A DNA stretch of 64,000 nucleotides from Thermanaerothrix solaris (GTDB lineage: Bacteria > Chloroflexota > Anaerolineae > Anaerolineales > Anaerolineaceae): NCBI RefSeq assembly GCF_032334255.1, contig NZ_JAUHMF010000001.1, positions 620,001 to 684,000 on the forward strand, given 5' to 3'. Position numbers and translations under genes: made by a program. Shown here one piece after another: positions 1 through 8,440 of the stretch. Position 1 is the first letter of the stretch. Every line of letters begins with the position of its first letter. Under the pieces are notes generated by a model. The model had not been told where the DNA came from, ran no database searches, and saw only the letters and a list, made by a program, of their open reading frames with translations.

Positions 1-174
1 CTTAAGGACGGCATCCTCAAAGGCGCCGCGGGCAATACACTCTACGTACCGATTCCTGGGGTTGTGACCAAGGATAACTTTGAAACCTATTACGAAATGG
101 TCAAAGATAAGACCGACTGGTACACCCTGGATTCGGTGATGAACGATCTTGAAGTCAGCGCGTTCTTCAAATAA
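1..174 (+). CDS. C-terminal end of a sugar ABC transporter substrate-binding protein (partial)
   Basis: The window opens inside a gene; 57 codons and a TAA stop are visible. The peptide ends in a pattern (YVPIPGVVTKDN, then YYEMVKDKTDWYTL) that fits the C-terminal lobe of a periplasmic sugar-binding protein. Five bases separate it from the ABC ATPase, so it is almost certainly the binding protein of the same importer. The signal peptide and most of the ligand pocket lie upstream of the window, so ligand specificity cannot be judged. Confidence 0.7.
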   Translation, partial: LKDGILKGAAGNTLYVPIPGVVTKDNFETYYEMVKDKTDWYTLDSVMNDLEVSAFFK

Positions 175-179
175 GCCCT

Positions 180-1685
180 ATGAATAAGGTGTCGCTTTCC
201 GCTCAACACTTGGTCAAACACTATGGGGGTGTTGTTGCCCTCGCCGACGGCAATCTTGAAGTAAACCCTGGCGAGGTGATGACCCTGGTAGGGGCCAATG
301 GGAGTGGGAAGAGCACCCTGGGAAAGATCGTAACCGGAGTAGTCGCCCCTGATGGGGGGCGGCTACTCCTCAACGATCGTGAGGTGGTCTTCCGCACCCC
401 CCATGCCGCGCGCGAATTGGGCATTGTGGCTGTTTATCAAGAACTCTCACTGGTTCCGCGCATGACCATTGCCGAAAACATCTGGCTAGGGCATGAATGG
501 GAACGAGCCGGCGGCATTTTGCGCGACGCCGAAATGCGCCAGCGCACACGAGAACTCCTGGCGCTCTTCGAGGGCACCACCCATAACCACCTGGATCCTG
601 ATTTGCCAATTTCCGCCCTCTCTCCAGGAGAAAAACAAATTGTCGAAATTCTGAAAGCCCTCTCCTGGCAACCCTCAGTGCTTTTTCTAGACGAAGCGAC
701 AGCCTCGCTCGATTCGCGCCAGGTTAATCGCCTGTTTGATCTCATCCAGGATTGGAAACGCCAGGGTATGGCAATTGTCTTTATCTCCCATCGTTTGGAT
801 GAGATTTACCGCATTGCAGATCGAGTAACTGTTCTCCGTAACGGACGCACGGTCGCTGCTGCACCAATTTCCGACCTCAGCAAACAAGAGCTGATCAATC
901 TAATGATTGAAGGGGGGGTAGCCACTCGCACAAACGGCAAACGCTCCGAATCATACGCAGCAGGAGAGGAGGTCTTACGCGTCGAGTCCCTCTCCACCAC
1001 AACCTTACGCGCGATCAACCTGGTGCTTCGGCGCGGCGAACTGGTGGGTTTGGGAGGATTGCAAGGCCAGGGACAAACGGAGCTTTTACTCGCTCTCTTT
1101 GGTGCCATACCTTATACAGGACAAATCTATCTCTATGGTCGTCCGGCGACCCTGCGCCGTCCCCAAGATGCCATGCGTCACCAAATTGCCTATGTTCCTG
1201 GGGAACGCAACACGGCCGGCTTACTCCCCATTCAGTCTATATTGGACAACCTGCTTTTGCCTTCCTGGAAATACTATGGATTCCCTCTCCGCATTCGGCA
1301 AGCCCAAGCTGATGCCATGGCCGTTGCCGGTGGAGGATTAAAGTTAGTCATGGCCGGTTTAGATCAACCGGTCAACACACTCAGTGGCGGTAACGCCCAG
1401 AAAGTGGTACTTGGAAAATGGCTCCTGCGCCGTCCTCAGATTCTCCTGCTTGATGACCCCACGAAGGGGGTTGACGTCGGCACGAAGGGCGAATTTTATA
1501 AGATTCTCTCCGACTTGCGCGCTGAAGGAACGGCGATCCTCTTTTATAGTACCGATGATGAAGAGTTATTGGGGTTGTGTGACCGAGTGTTAGTCTTGCA
1601 TGACGGCAAGATCACTGCCGAGTTGTCAGGTGAGCGACTGGTGCATTCAGAACTTGTGGCTGCCGCTATGGGCAGCAGCACCTAG
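180..1685 (+). CDS. Sugar ABC transporter ATP-binding protein, two-NBD RbsA/MglA type
   Basis: Cytoplasmic ATPase that powers import of a monosaccharide through the two permeases that follow. At 501 aa it has the usual length of RbsA/MglA/XylG proteins, with two nucleotide-binding domains. NBD1 has Walker A GANGSGKST (residues 38-46), signature LSPGEKQ and Walker B VLFLDEA. NBD2 has the degenerate Walker A typical of this family (GLQGQGQTE), signature LSGGNAQK and Walker B LLLDDPTKG. It starts 5 nt after the binding protein and is followed 9 nt later by the first permease, so transcription is surely joint. The sugar transported is unknown; the family handles ribose, galactose, xylose, AI-2 and others. 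Confidence 0.95.
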   Translation: MNKVSLSAQHLVKHYGGVVALADGNLEVNPGEVMTLVGANGSGKSTLGKIVTGVVAPDGGRLLLNDREVVFRTPHAARELGIVAVYQELSLVPRMTIAENIWLGHEWERAGGILRDAEMRQRTRELLALFEGTTHNHLDPDLPISALSPGEKQIVEILKALSWQPSVLFLDEATASLDSRQVNRLFDLIQDWKRQGMAIVFISHRLDEIYRIADRVTVLRNGRTVAAAPISDLSKQELINLMIEGGVATRTNGKRSESYAAGEEVLRVESLSTTTLRAINLVLRRGELVGLGGLQGQGQTELLLALFGAIPYTGQIYLYGRPATLRRPQDAMRHQIAYVPGERNTAGLLPIQSILDNLLLPSWKYYGFPLRIRQAQADAMAVAGGGLKLVMAGLDQPVNTLSGGNAQKVVLGKWLLRRPQILLLDDPTKGVDVGTKGEFYKILSDLRAEGTAILFYSTDDEELLGLCDRVLVLHDGKITAELSGERLVHSELVAAAMGSST

Positions 1686-1694
1686 GAGTTGGTC

Positions 1695-2672
1695 ATGAAA
1701 GCAGCATTGAACTTTGGACTGCTTCGCCGCTTAGGGCGCCAGTATTTCCTTTTTTCGCTCCTCTTGCTAATCGTAGGCGTTGTTATTAACGCCAGTTTAC
1801 AGGCGAACTTTTTCAAACCGATTGCCCTGGTAGGGCTTTTGCGGACCTACCTTCCCCTGGTTTTGCTGGCAGCAGGGCAAACTATCGTTATCATTGGTGG
1901 AGGGATTGATCTCTCAGTGGGTTCCGTCGTCTCCATGGTTAACGTCATCTTAGTCACCCGCATGGGGGCAGAGGCGACCCAATCCCAGGTCCTGATGGCC
2001 GTATCCCTGGGTTTACTGGCTGGCATTCTAGCGGGAGCACTAAATGGCGCCTGCATCGCCTTTTTACGCTTTCAACCCTTGGTGACCACCTTCGCTACAT
2101 CCTCGATATTTGCCGGCATTGCTGTGTGGATCCTACCGCGACCTGGTGGCAGTGTACCCGAATCTTTTATGCAACCTTACCGCAGTTCACCCTTAGGGAT
2201 CACATTTCCCCTCTGGGTCATCCTGGGTGTGGCTTTAATTTGGTGGTATCTACGTTCGACCCGCTTTGGGCGTTACTTATATGCCACCGGAGGTGATGCT
2301 TATTCCGCTTACATGAGCGCCGTCCCGGTTGAATGGATCCGCTTCTTTTCTTATGTTGCCTCCGGACTGATGGCAGCCCTCAGCGGGTTGTTGCTCACCA
2401 TGTCCATTGGCACCGGTTCCGCCCTCATTGGGTTAGATATGACGATGCCTTCCATTGTGTCGGTTGTCTTGGGCGGCACCGCCCTCAGCGGCGGAGGCGG
2501 GGGTGTTATCGGCACCATCCTCGGGGTGTTCATCTTAGCCATCATTCGTAACATCATTTCGTTTGCCAACGTGCCTTCCTGGTGGCAAACGCTGGTAAAT
2601 GGTCTGGCTGTGATGCTTATCTTAGCCGGACCGGGTATATGGGCGCTTATCCGTGGGAGGCGTGACTCATGA
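1695..2672 (+). CDS. Sugar ABC transporter permease, RbsC-like (first copy)
   Basis: Integral membrane permease of the BPD_transp_2 (ribose/xylose/galactose) family, 325 aa. It is very hydrophobic throughout and has the family hallmarks AAGQTIVIIGGGIDLSVGS near the N-terminus and SVVLGGTALSGGGG near the C-terminus. I chose ATG 1695, preceded by TAGGAG at good spacing, over an in-frame TTG six bases upstream. It overlaps the next permease by ATGA (2669-2672). Two different permeases imply a heterodimeric channel, as in AI-2-type (LsrC/LsrD) and some ribose-type systems. Confidence 0.93.
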   Translation: MKAALNFGLLRRLGRQYFLFSLLLLIVGVVINASLQANFFKPIALVGLLRTYLPLVLLAAGQTIVIIGGGIDLSVGSVVSMVNVILVTRMGAEATQSQVLMAVSLGLLAGILAGALNGACIAFLRFQPLVTTFATSSIFAGIAVWILPRPGGSVPESFMQPYRSSPLGITFPLWVILGVALIWWYLRSTRFGRYLYATGGDAYSAYMSAVPVEWIRFFSYVASGLMAALSGLLLTMSIGTGSALIGLDMTMPSIVSVVLGGTALSGGGGGVIGTILGVFILAIIRNIISFANVPSWWQTLVNGLAVMLILAGPGIWALIRGRRDS

Positions 2673-3613
2673 AACGACGCATCAGTCCTACCCTCATCGC
2701 GCTTGCCCTGGCCATCGTGCTATTTTTCCTGGGTGGTCTGATTCAACCCGGTTTTACCTCGTTTGAATTGGCCATGAACATCCTTCGTCTAGCCGCTTTC
2801 CTGGGTATTGTCGCCGCAGGTCAAACCCTGGTCATCATCAGTGGGAGCGAAGGGATTGATCTTTCAGTAGGTGCCATGGTCACCCTTGGTGCCATCATAT
2901 CCTACGGGCTAATCAGCAAGCGTGACGACCGCATCTGGATCGGCTTTTTGGCTTCACTGGGTGCGGGAGTGATCATTGGTACACTAAACGGCATTGGGGT
3001 GGCTTATTTACGCATTCCGCCCCTGGTCATGACCTTGGGTATGGCCACGGTGATCCAGGGGTTAATCTTCGCGGTAACCCAAGGCAGTCTGGAGGGCGGT
3101 TCCGCACCCCTGCTATCTAAGATCACAACTGAACCCCTCCTTTTTGGTATTCCCGGCATTCTCTATATCTGGGCTGCATTTGCCGGCCTAATGTGGCTGC
3201 TGTTACAGCGTACTCGATATGGTAAGAACCTCTTTGCCATCGGCACCAACCGCGTTACGGCACGCCTTTCGGGGGTGAATGTCAAAGCCACGGTTGTTAC
3301 TACCTACATGCTTTGTAGCACTTTAGCCTCGTTTGGCGGTTTTATATTCCTTGGCTACTATGAGCGGGTTTTTCTCAACCTGGGCAACCCCTATACTCTT
3401 CCCTCAATTGCGGCAGTCGTCATGGGCGGGACCGTCCTTTCTGGCGGCGTGGGAAGTTACTGGGGGACCATGGCGGGCTCCATTGTCTTAACCTTGATTA
3501 CCAGCCTACTCACTACCTTAAGAATGGAAGAACATCTCCGCCAAATCGTCTACGGGTTGATTTTGCTTGTCCTGCTAGCCGCCTATGGTCGCCAGCGCGC
3601 ATTACGACAATAA
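2669..3613 (+). CDS. Sugar ABC transporter permease, RbsC-like (second copy)
   Basis: Second membrane permease, 314 aa, same family as the preceding gene. It carries VAAGQTLVIISGSEGIDLSV and VVMGGTVLSGGVGSYWG. It begins with ATG inside the stop of the upstream permease (ATGA), a sign of translational coupling. The paired, non-identical permeases probably form one heterodimeric pore. It ends 17 nt before deoC. Confidence 0.93.
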   Translation: MKRRISPTLIALALAIVLFFLGGLIQPGFTSFELAMNILRLAAFLGIVAAGQTLVIISGSEGIDLSVGAMVTLGAIISYGLISKRDDRIWIGFLASLGAGVIIGTLNGIGVAYLRIPPLVMTLGMATVIQGLIFAVTQGSLEGGSAPLLSKITTEPLLFGIPGILYIWAAFAGLMWLLLQRTRYGKNLFAIGTNRVTARLSGVNVKATVVTTYMLCSTLASFGGFIFLGYYERVFLNLGNPYTLPSIAAVVMGGTVLSGGVGSYWGTMAGSIVLTLITSLLTTLRMEEHLRQIVYGLILLVLLAAYGRQRALRQ

Positions 3614-3630
3614 ATCCTGGAGAGGTCTTT

Positions 3631-4338
3631 ATGGCTTACCCTATTTTGAACAGTCAGACGATAACCTACGAGCAACTCGCGAAAACCATTGATCATTCGC
3701 TACTACGGCCGGAACTTACCCGCACTGAGGTGATTCAAGGCTGTGAACTGGCCGCACGTTATCATGTCGCTTCAGTTTGTGTGAAACCCTGCCATGTCCG
3801 GCTAGCCAGTGAGATTTTGAAGGGCAGTGACGTTGTTGTGGGCACAGTCGTAGGATTTCCCCATGGTTCCTCAACTACTGCGATTAAAGTCGCCGAAGCC
3901 CTCCAGGCACTTGAAGACGGGGCCGTAGAATTGGACATGGTTATCAATATCGGGGAGTTACGTTCTGGTAACGACGACTTCGTGCGTGAGGATATACGCG
4001 CTGTTGTTGCTGCAGCCAAAGGTAACATCGTTAAAGTGATTCTCGAAAATGCTTATCTGACCAAGGAACAAATTGTGCGCGGTTGCCAGTTGGTCGAGCA
4101 AGCCGGCGCACATTTTGTAAAAACCTCCACTGGTTTTGCGCCCAGCGGAGCCTCAGTGGAGGATGTGCGTCTAATGCGCGCCTCGGTTAGCCCGCGCGTT
4201 CAGGTGAAAGCCGCCGGTGGTATCCGAACCCTAGAAGCCATCCTTGAAATTATTGATGCCGGCGCGACCCGCGTTGGGGCAACTGCCACTGCCGCCATAT
4301 TGGACGCTTTCCGTGCGCGCTCGAGTACAAGTCAGTAG
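3631..4338 (+). CDS. deoC: Deoxyribose-phosphate aldolase (DeoC family)
   Basis: Class I aldolase that classically cleaves 2-deoxyribose-5-phosphate to glyceraldehyde-3-phosphate and acetaldehyde. It is 235 aa, normal for short bacterial DeoC. The Schiff-base lysine lies in VKTSTGFAPSGAS and the second active-site lysine in VKAAGGIRT; the DMVINIGEL segment is also conserved. A GGAGAGG ribosome site precedes the ATG. Position within a sugar importer operon suggests a deoxy-sugar phosphate or an analogue as substrate. Related aldolases in catabolic clusters sometimes act on other sugar phosphates, so the exact substrate is open. Confidence 0.93.
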   Translation: MAYPILNSQTITYEQLAKTIDHSLLRPELTRTEVIQGCELAARYHVASVCVKPCHVRLASEILKGSDVVVGTVVGFPHGSSTTAIKVAEALQALEDGAVELDMVINIGELRSGNDDFVREDIRAVVAAAKGNIVKVILENAYLTKEQIVRGCQLVEQAGAHFVKTSTGFAPSGASVEDVRLMRASVSPRVQVKAAGGIRTLEAILEIIDAGATRVGATATAAILDAFRARSSTSQ

Positions 4339-4369
4339 GGGCAAATTTTTTCACTCGGAGGGAATAACC

Positions 4370-5536
4370 ATGAGCAAGATGGCACAGATCAAAGTTGGGG
4401 TTGCCGGTGCTGGTTTTATCGGCCCCGCCCATATTGAAGCACTTAGGCGCATCAATATTCCAGTTTTAGGATTGGTTACCGGCTCTCGCGAAGAAACCCA
4501 GCAAAAAGCCGCTGCGTTAGGAATACCTAAAGCCTACGATTCCTTTGACGACATGATCGCCGATTCTGAAATCACGGCTGTTCACCTGGCTACCCCTAAC
4601 TACCTGCACTATCCCCAAGCCAAAGCCGCTCTTTTAGCCGGCAAACACGTCATTTGTGACAAACCCCTAGCGATGAATAGCCGTGAGTCGGCTGAACTGG
4701 TGCAACTTGCCCGCGATAAGGGTCTGGTCAACGCCATCTGCTTTAATCTCCGCTTCTATCCCCTTATGCATCATGCACGGTCGGTAATTCAGCAAGGGGC
4801 ATTGGGTGATCTTTTCATTCTGCAAGGTTCCTACCTCCAAGACTGGTTGCTCTATCCTACCGATTGGAATTGGCGTCTTGAACCAGAATTAGGTGGGACG
4901 TTACGGGCAGTGGCCGACATTGGCTCGCATTGGTTGGATCTTATGACATTCTTGACCGGCCTTAAAGTTAAAGCGGTGTTTGCGGATTTCAAAACTTTTA
5001 TACCAGTGCGTAAGAAACCCTCCAAACCCGTCGAGACATACACGGGTAAACTTCTGACCCCTGAAGATTATATTGACCAGCCGATTTACACCGAAGATTA
5101 TGCCTCGATCCTTCTTCACTATGAAAATGATGTGCGTGGGGTTGTGACAGTCGCCCAGGTATGTGCTGGTCGGAAGAACCGTCTCTATTTTGAGATTGAC
5201 GGCTCAAAGGCAGCCATGGCGTTTGACTCAGAGCGTCCCAATGAACTCTGGTTAGGATATCGCGACAAACCCAATGAGTTATTGCTGAAAGATCCTTCAC
5301 TGCTCTCCCCTGAAGCCCGTGCCATTACATCCTACCCGGGTGGGCACAACGAGGGCTTTCCGGACATCTTCAAGCAACTTTTCAAGAAAATCTACGCTTA
5401 TATTGAACGCGGAGATTACACTGCCCCTACCGACTTCCCTACGTTCCTGGACGGGCATCACGAAATGCTAATCGCCGAAGCGATTGAACGCAGCGCCAAA
5501 GAAGGCCGTTGGGTTGAGGTGCAATACGATCTCTAA
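4370..5536 (+). CDS. Gfo/Idh/MocA family NAD(P)-dependent oxidoreductase
   Basis: Cytoplasmic sugar or inositol dehydrogenase, 388 aa from the chosen ATG at 4370, which has CGGAGGG just upstream. The frame stays open for 42 more codons upstream, but those overlap the end of deoC and do not look like the family. The N-terminal Rossmann fold has GVAGAGFIGPAH; the catalytic-region motif is CDKPLAMNSRE (family EKP/DKP), and the ADIGSHWLDL segment supplies the conserved His. Substrate is not predictable; the family oxidises or epimerises sugars and inositols. It sits between deoC and a sugar isomerase in one transcription unit. Confidence 0.9.
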   Translation: MSKMAQIKVGVAGAGFIGPAHIEALRRINIPVLGLVTGSREETQQKAAALGIPKAYDSFDDMIADSEITAVHLATPNYLHYPQAKAALLAGKHVICDKPLAMNSRESAELVQLARDKGLVNAICFNLRFYPLMHHARSVIQQGALGDLFILQGSYLQDWLLYPTDWNWRLEPELGGTLRAVADIGSHWLDLMTFLTGLKVKAVFADFKTFIPVRKKPSKPVETYTGKLLTPEDYIDQPIYTEDYASILLHYENDVRGVVTVAQVCAGRKNRLYFEIDGSKAAMAFDSERPNELWLGYRDKPNELLLKDPSLLSPEARAITSYPGGHNEGFPDIFKQLFKKIYAYIERGDYTAPTDFPTFLDGHHEMLIAEAIERSAKEGRWVEVQYDL

Positions 5537-5554
5537 TCTGAACAGGAGGTTACC

Positions 5555-6469
5555 ATGAAACTCGGATTGTTCAGCGCCGCTTTTCCCCAGTGGAGTTTAG
5601 AGCAATTCCTGGCCTGGTCGGCAGAAAACGGTTTTGAAATGGTGGAAATCGCCTGCTGGCCGCCCGGCAAAGCCGAACGTCGTTATGCAGGGGTAACTCA
5701 TATTGATGTAACCAACCTAACCCCTACCGGGGCTAAAGAGATTCAAGCCATGCTTAAACACTACGGATTGCAGATCTCCTCTCTGGGATATTATCCAAAT
5801 CCGCTTCATCCCGATCCAGATCATCGCCAAACGGTGATCGAGCATCTTAAGAAGGTAATTCTTGCTGCAGAAATGCTTGAAGTCCCCATTGTGGGCACCT
5901 TTATTGGCAAGGATAAAAACAAGACCGTCCCCCAGAATTTAGAAGAATATGCCAAAGTGTGGCCGCCGATCGTCAAGTTCGCCCGAGAACATGGGATCAA
6001 GATCGCTATTGAGAACTGCCCAATGATCTTCACGTATGATGAGTGGCCGGGCGGAAACAATCTCGCCAGCACCCCCGCGATTTGGCGCAAGATGTGGGAG
6101 ATCATCCCAGATGAAAACTTCGGCTTAAATCTCGATCCCTCCCACCTCATCTTACAAATGATTGACTATGTACGGGTAGTCCATGAGTTCAAAGATCGCA
6201 TTTTCCATGTCCACGCCAAGGATCTGATGATTGACCGTGAAGGTCTCTATAATCATGGCGTGCTCTCGCAGGGCATGGGCTGGCAAGTTCCGCGTCTACC
6301 CGGTTTTGGCGAGGTAGACTGGGGCAAATTTATCGGTGCGCTCTACCGCGTCGGCTATGACTATGTGCTGAGCATTGAACACGAAGATCGCGCCTTTGAG
6401 GGCACTGAGGATCTGGTAAAACGCGGTTTTCTGATCGCCCGCGATGTGCTCCGGCCTTACGTTCATTAA
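5555..6469 (+). CDS. Sugar phosphate isomerase/epimerase family protein (xylose-isomerase-like TIM barrel)
   Basis: A 304-aa TIM-barrel protein of the AP_endonuc_2 family that includes IolE, Hyi and sugar epimerases. It has the expected metal-ligand segments: a Glu in IAIENCP, an Asp/His pair in NLDPSHL, HVHAKD, and a C-terminal SIEHEDR. The AGGAGG ribosome site is 5-6 nt from the ATG. It lies 18 nt after the Gfo/Idh gene; these two families often work on the same substrate, as in inositol or keto-sugar catabolism. Exact reaction unknown. Confidence 0.88.
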   Translation: MKLGLFSAAFPQWSLEQFLAWSAENGFEMVEIACWPPGKAERRYAGVTHIDVTNLTPTGAKEIQAMLKHYGLQISSLGYYPNPLHPDPDHRQTVIEHLKKVILAAEMLEVPIVGTFIGKDKNKTVPQNLEEYAKVWPPIVKFAREHGIKIAIENCPMIFTYDEWPGGNNLASTPAIWRKMWEIIPDENFGLNLDPSHLILQMIDYVRVVHEFKDRIFHVHAKDLMIDREGLYNHGVLSQGMGWQVPRLPGFGEVDWGKFIGALYRVGYDYVLSIEHEDRAFEGTEDLVKRGFLIARDVLRPYVH

Positions 6470-6478
6470 CGAAATCTC

Positions 6479-6508
6479 GGGAGGGGTTTAAAATAAATAA
6501 CCCCTCCC
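6479..6508 (+). terminator. Strong hairpin between the isomerase and ROK kinase genes
   Basis: A perfect 10-bp inverted repeat: GGGAGGGGTT (6479-6488), A/T loop, AACCCCTCCC (6499-6508), followed by CAAAATTTTC. It lies 9 nt after the isomerase stop. It may be a partial terminator that lowers expression of downstream genes, or an mRNA-stabilising stem. The trailing U-run is short, so complete termination is not certain. Confidence 0.55.
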
Positions 6509-6537
6509 CAAAATTTTCTCCCCTAACCCAGGTGACT

Positions 6538-7515
6538 ATGAAGGAATGGTACATTGGATGTGATCTAGGTGGCACAAATTTACGCGCAGCGCTGGTTAAT
6601 GTTACCAATGGTTCGGTTCGTCATGCCATCTCAACGCCCACCCTCTCCCGCGAGGGGCCCAACGCCGTCATTCAACGCATGATAGACCTGTTTCATCGCA
6701 TCATTAAAGAAAGCGGCATTTCCCTAGATGATATCGGTGGAATTGGCATTGGAGTACCGGGCACGGTGGATATGGAACGCGGGATCGTCCTATTCCTGCC
6801 CAACCTTCCCACAACCTGGCCTAATATTCCGCTTGCCGAATATATTCAAAAGGGAACGACGCTTCCTACGGTCATTCTTAACGATGTGCGTGCCATCACC
6901 TTTGGGGAATGGCGTTTTGGAGCGGGTCAGGGCGTGGATACCATGGCCTGCTTTGCCATTGGCACCGGGATCGGTGGCGGCCTGGTCATTAATCGTCAAC
7001 TGCATCTCGGCTTCGGAGGGACTGCTGGAGAATTGGGACACATCACGGTAGACGTCAACGGCCCTCGCTGCGGATGCGGTAACTATGGCTGCGTGGAGGT
7101 GTTTGCCTCAGGTCCTGCCATTGCCGCTATGGGCATGAAGGCAGTGGTACAGGGATGGACCACTCAAATCGGCTCCCTGGTGGATTATGATCTGAATCGC
7201 ATTACTCCTGAGATCATCGCTCGCGCTGCCCGCAACGGCGATGCCGTCGCTCGCGAGATTTTTGAAATTGCCGGAGGGTATATCGGCACCGCCGTGGCTA
7301 ATGTCGTGGTCGCCATCAACCCTCAACGGGTCGTCATCGCTGGTGGCGTTGCCCAAGCCGGGGATTTGCTTCTTGATCCCATCCGGCGCACGTTACACAA
7401 ACGAGTCTTTGTTGCCCCCAAGGAACGCGTCGAAATTGTCCCCAGCGTTCTTGGTAACAACGCCGGGGTCATTGGGGCAGCCCTGTGGGCTTATCATAAT
7501 CACGAAAATTCATGA
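6538..7515 (+). CDS. ROK family sugar kinase
   Basis: Cytoplasmic kinase of the ROK family (glucokinase, N-acetylmannosamine kinase, fructokinase and others), 325 aa. The phosphate-binding DLGGTNLR is near the N-terminus. The ROK sugar-binding/catalytic segment ELGHITVD is followed by a cysteine-rich zinc site GPRCGCGNYGCVE. There is no HTH domain, so it is an enzyme and not a ROK repressor. I chose ATG 6538 (AGGTG upstream); GTG 6532 is also possible. In this cluster it probably phosphorylates the imported sugar before the aldolase step. Confidence 0.92.
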   Translation: MKEWYIGCDLGGTNLRAALVNVTNGSVRHAISTPTLSREGPNAVIQRMIDLFHRIIKESGISLDDIGGIGIGVPGTVDMERGIVLFLPNLPTTWPNIPLAEYIQKGTTLPTVILNDVRAITFGEWRFGAGQGVDTMACFAIGTGIGGGLVINRQLHLGFGGTAGELGHITVDVNGPRCGCGNYGCVEVFASGPAIAAMGMKAVVQGWTTQIGSLVDYDLNRITPEIIARAARNGDAVAREIFEIAGGYIGTAVANVVVAINPQRVVIAGGVAQAGDLLLDPIRRTLHKRVFVAPKERVEIVPSVLGNNAGVIGAALWAYHNHENS

Positions 7516-7548
7516 ATCACCCGCACATAGCGGACGGTTGAAGATTAA

Positions 7549-7576
7549 TTCGGAGCGCTTTGTCCGAACATTCGGA
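7549..7576. promoter_or_regulatory. Candidate operator upstream of the GntR gene
   Basis: Three alternating copies of one hexamer: TTCGGA (7549-7554), TCCGAA (7563-7568) and TTCGGA (7571-7576). The last two form a palindrome with a 2-bp centre; the first two are separated by 8 bp. A TATAAT (7597-7602) follows and the GntR start is at 7628. Position and symmetry fit autoregulation by the GntR protein; binding is inferred. Confidence 0.5.
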
Positions 7577-7627
7577 TTTAAAGACAAAAAACGACTTATA
7601 ATAATCCTGCACGAATCCCACCCCGAG

Positions 7628-8407
7628 ATGAAGGTGATGTCCTCTTCAAAAACGTTCAATCTAGCGCTTGATATCCATCCCACTGACCCTCATAACCCCC
7701 TACCCTTGTATTATCAAGTTTATGCTGACCTCAAGCGGCTGATCCGCAGCGGCATTTTACGACCGGGCGACTTAATTCCCCCGGAATTAACCCTGTGTGA
7801 CCTCTATCATGTAGGGCGTCAGACGGTACGCAGTGCTATCCTCCGTCTTGTAGATGAAGGTTGGCTGGAGCGTCATCGTGGCATCGGAACCTATGTTCTG
7901 GCACCTCAAAACAGCGCTCAGCGCTTCTTCCTGGATCGTTCCTTCTCTCAGCAGGTAGAAGAGATGGGTAAACACCCTCATTCTATTGTACTGAAACAAA
8001 CGCTGGGCGTGATCGATTCAACCGCCCCTGAACCCCTGCAACCCCTACAAGGGGCGCCATGTTTGTACCTGAACCGATTGCGCCTGGGGGATTCTGAACC
8101 TTTGGGCATTCAATATGCCACCATCATAACCGCACACTGCCCTGGGCTTGAGACCTTTGATTTCAATACCAATTCCCTCTATGCAATTCTTTCGCGAGAA
8201 TACCACTTGATTATCGCTCGCATTACCCACACATTCAGTGCTGCTTCAGCCTCTCCTCACCAAGCCGAACTACTACAAACTATGCCCGGAGCACCTCTGC
8301 TATTGGTCAAAACCACGGCCTTTCTCGAAAATGGCGAACCCATTGAACACACCCTGAGTTATTACCGTTCAGATCTTTTTGAGTTCACGGTCGTCCATAC
8401 GCTCTGA
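7628..8407 (+). CDS. GntR family transcriptional regulator (HutC/UTRA subfamily)
   Basis: A 259-aa DNA-binding regulator. The winged helix (about residues 18-85) has PLYYQVYADLKRLI followed by the recognition motif LYHVGRQTVRSAILRLVDEGWL. The rest is a UTRA effector-binding domain, recognised by YLNRLRLGDSEPLG and the C-terminal HTLSYYRSD. I chose ATG 7628; the frame is open further upstream but overlaps the ROK gene and contains no domain. It probably represses the surrounding sugar locus in response to a sugar phosphate. A hexamer-based candidate operator lies 52-79 nt upstream of the start. Confidence 0.92.
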   Translation: MKVMSSSKTFNLALDIHPTDPHNPLPLYYQVYADLKRLIRSGILRPGDLIPPELTLCDLYHVGRQTVRSAILRLVDEGWLERHRGIGTYVLAPQNSAQRFFLDRSFSQQVEEMGKHPHSIVLKQTLGVIDSTAPEPLQPLQGAPCLYLNRLRLGDSEPLGIQYATIITAHCPGLETFDFNTNSLYAILSREYHLIIARITHTFSAASASPHQAELLQTMPGAPLLLVKTTAFLENGEPIEHTLSYYRSDLFEFTVVHTL

Positions 8408-8440
8408 ACTCACAGCATTTTTTCCGGGGAGGTATCTAAA

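Noticed and set aside
4244..4369. N-terminal extension of the Gfo/Idh dehydrogenase
   Set aside because: The extra 42 codons overlap deoC in another frame, do not resemble the family, and a good ribosome site precedes ATG 4370.
7241..7627. Long N-terminal extension of the GntR regulator
   Set aside because: It overlaps the ROK kinase gene and the operator-promoter region; the winged helix begins naturally after ATG 7628.
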